64,000 bases of DNA from Pantoea brenneri. Its GTDB lineage: Bacteria; Pseudomonadota; Gammaproteobacteria; Enterobacterales; Enterobacteriaceae. Each line of letters opens with the position of its first letter. Position 1 is the first letter of the stretch. The notes under the pieces were generated by a model. It saw only the letters and a list, made by a program, of their open reading frames with translations. It had not been told where the DNA came from and did not search any database. The stretch lies in contig MIEI01000003.1 in NCBI GenBank assembly GCA_002095305.1, positions 54,011-118,010 of the forward strand. The letters run 5' to 3'. This document shows, one piece after another, positions 62,978-64,000 of this stretch. Both the position numbers and the translations under genes were made by a program.

Positions 62978-63773
62978 TTTGCGACCCACCGTGCTGGTAT
63001 TCGACTCCGGCGTCGGTGGGCTTTCCGTCTATGATGAGGTCCGGCAACTGCTGCCGGATCTTCACTATCTTTACGCCTTTGACAACGCCGGCTTTCCTTA
63101 TGGAGAGAAAAGCGAAACCTTTATTGTCGAGCGCGTGGTGGCGATTGTTGATGCCATTACCCAGCGCTACCCGCTCTCTTTAGTCATCATCGCCTGTAAT
63201 ACGGCCAGCACCGTCTCACTGCCTGCTTTGCGTGAGCGCTTTGCTTTTCCGGTAGTCGGCGTAGTGCCGGCGATCAAACCGGCGGCGCGTATGACGCGCA
63301 ATGGCGTGGTGGGCCTGCTGGCAACGCGTGCTACGGTGCGTCGTCCTTATACTCACGAGCTGGTGGCGCAGTTTGCTGGCGCCTGCAATATCGAAATGCT
63401 GGGCTCGGCGGAGCTGGTGGAGCTGGCTGAAGCCAAGTTACATGGCGAAGAGGTTTCGCTGGAAGCCGTTCGCCGGATTGTTCAGCCGTGGCTGCGAATG
63501 GCGGAGCCGCCGGATACCGTGGTATTAGGCTGTACCCACTTTCCTTTATTGCGTGAAGAGTTGCAGCAGGTATTACCGGAAGGCACCCGTCTGATTGATT
63601 CAGGTGCAGCGATAGCGCGCCGTACGGTCTGGCTGCTGGAACACGAGGCGCCTGAAGTACGTTCTTCGCAACAGAATGTGGCTTTTTGTACCGAACTGGA
63701 TGGCGAAGCTGTTCAGTTATCACCCGTTTTACAGCGTTATGGCTTCCCGTTGCTGGAAAAACTGGCGGTTTGA
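62922..63773 (+). CDS. murI: Glutamate racemase
   Basis: Supplies D-glutamate for peptidoglycan. It has 283 residues (E. coli 285). It carries [17 protein letters not shown], the two catalytic cysteines in [15 protein letters not shown] and [11 protein letters not shown], and [13 protein letters not shown]. The ATG lies inside btuB (56-bp overlap), a conserved arrangement that couples the genes; an upstream in-frame start would extend deeper into btuB without similarity. Confidence 0.97.
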   Translation: MAIKPQDESITSAAATASDLRPTVLVFDSGVGGLSVYDEVRQLLPDLHYLYAFDNAGFPYGEKSETFIVERVVAIVDAITQRYPLSLVIIACNTASTVSLPALRERFAFPVVGVVPAIKPAARMTRNGVVGLLATRATVRRPYTHELVAQFAGACNIEMLGSAELVELAEAKLHGEEVSLEAVRRIVQPWLRMAEPPDTVVLGCTHFPLLREELQQVLPEGTRLIDSGAAIARRTVWLLEHEAPEVRSSQQNVAFCTELDGEAVQLSPVLQRYGFPLLEKLAV

Positions 63774-63824
63774 CGGCTTTTAGTTGAAAAAATCAGCACT
63801 CAGAATTTTATTTGAAATTAGCAC

Positions 63825-63852
63825 TTGTCAGCCTCCGGAAACTCCCTATAAT
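63825..63852 (+). promoter_or_regulatory. rRNA operon promoter P1
   Basis: TTGTCA (63825-63830), 16-bp spacer, TATAAT (63847-63852), followed by a GC-rich discriminator (GCGCCTCC). An AT-rich stretch resembling an UP element lies at 63778-63822. This is the standard position after murI, as in E. coli rrnB. Confidence 0.88.
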
Positions 63853-63945
63853 GCGCCTCCACTGACACGGCACAACGGCTTACGAAGCGCCGGGTTAAGT
63901 AGGTTCGAAATCATACGAACCAGTGAGTTAAGCAGAAATAAACGC

Positions 63946-63973
63946 TTGACTGACAATGCGGAAAGCGTATTAT
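63946..63973 (+). promoter_or_regulatory. rRNA operon promoter P2
   Basis: TTGACT (63946-63951), 16-bp spacer, TATTAT (63968-63973), about 120 bp after P1, as expected for tandem rrn promoters. The 16S gene itself starts beyond the window. Confidence 0.87.
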
Positions 63974-64000
63974 ACGCAGCCCGCACCACACGAAGTATGT

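Overview
This is a 64 kb piece of chromosomal core from a gamma-proteobacterium of the order Enterobacterales. Gene order and protein similarity resemble E. coli K-12, but several local differences (argG inside the arg cluster, a peroxiredoxin-glutaredoxin fusion beside oxyR, cpx next to cysE-trmL, no menA or gpmM at their usual sites) point to Erwiniaceae, probably Pantoea or a close relative. That genus call is inference. Base composition is GC-rich by eye, apart from one AT-rich island at 37.2-40.8 kb. I saw no insertion sequence, prophage, tRNA, CRISPR array or integrase.

Layout: 1-9.5 kb holds LPS inner-core genes (waaC partial, waaF, hldD) divergent from kbl-tdh, two LPS-type glycosyltransferases, yibQ and envC. 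9.8-12.9 kb is yibN-grxC-secB-gpsA-cysE. 12.9-16.1 kb is trmL and the Cpx envelope-stress system (cpxA, cpxR, cpxP). 16.6-24 kb has a small KGG stress protein, fieF, pfkA, sbp, cdh, tpiA, yiiQ, yiiR and fpr. 24.1-28.8 kb has emrD and the glycerol genes glpF-glpK-glpX. 29.2-36.7 kb has zapB, rraA, hslVU, ftsN, cytR and priA. 36.9-41.2 kb has rpmE, a two-partner secretion pair inserted where E. coli has yiiX, and metJ. 41.5-46.2 kb has metB-metL and metF. 46.3-55.1 kb has ppc, argE and argC-argB-argG-argH. 55.2-63.8 kb has prx-grx, oxyR, sthA, fabR-yijD, trmA and btuB-murI. The right end carries tandem rRNA promoters, so an rRNA operon should begin just outside the window.

Regulation can be read at several places: a perfect CpxR box between cpxR and cpxP, MetJ box arrays at metJ/metB and metF, ARG boxes between argE and argC, a GlpR operator before glpF, a sigma-32 promoter before hslVU, a sigma-S-like -10 before the KGG gene, and a cobalamin riboswitch before btuB.

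The most notable points are: cpxA carries two single-base deletions and priA one, all next to short G/C runs (real decay or uncorrected indels); a compact two-partner secretion locus with an unusually short, toxin-less exoprotein; a run of 11 pure CAG codons in ftsN; and the absence of gpmM and menA from their syntenic positions. No clearly new multi-gene system was found. The TPS island and the two-glycosyltransferase block are the only accessory-looking parts.
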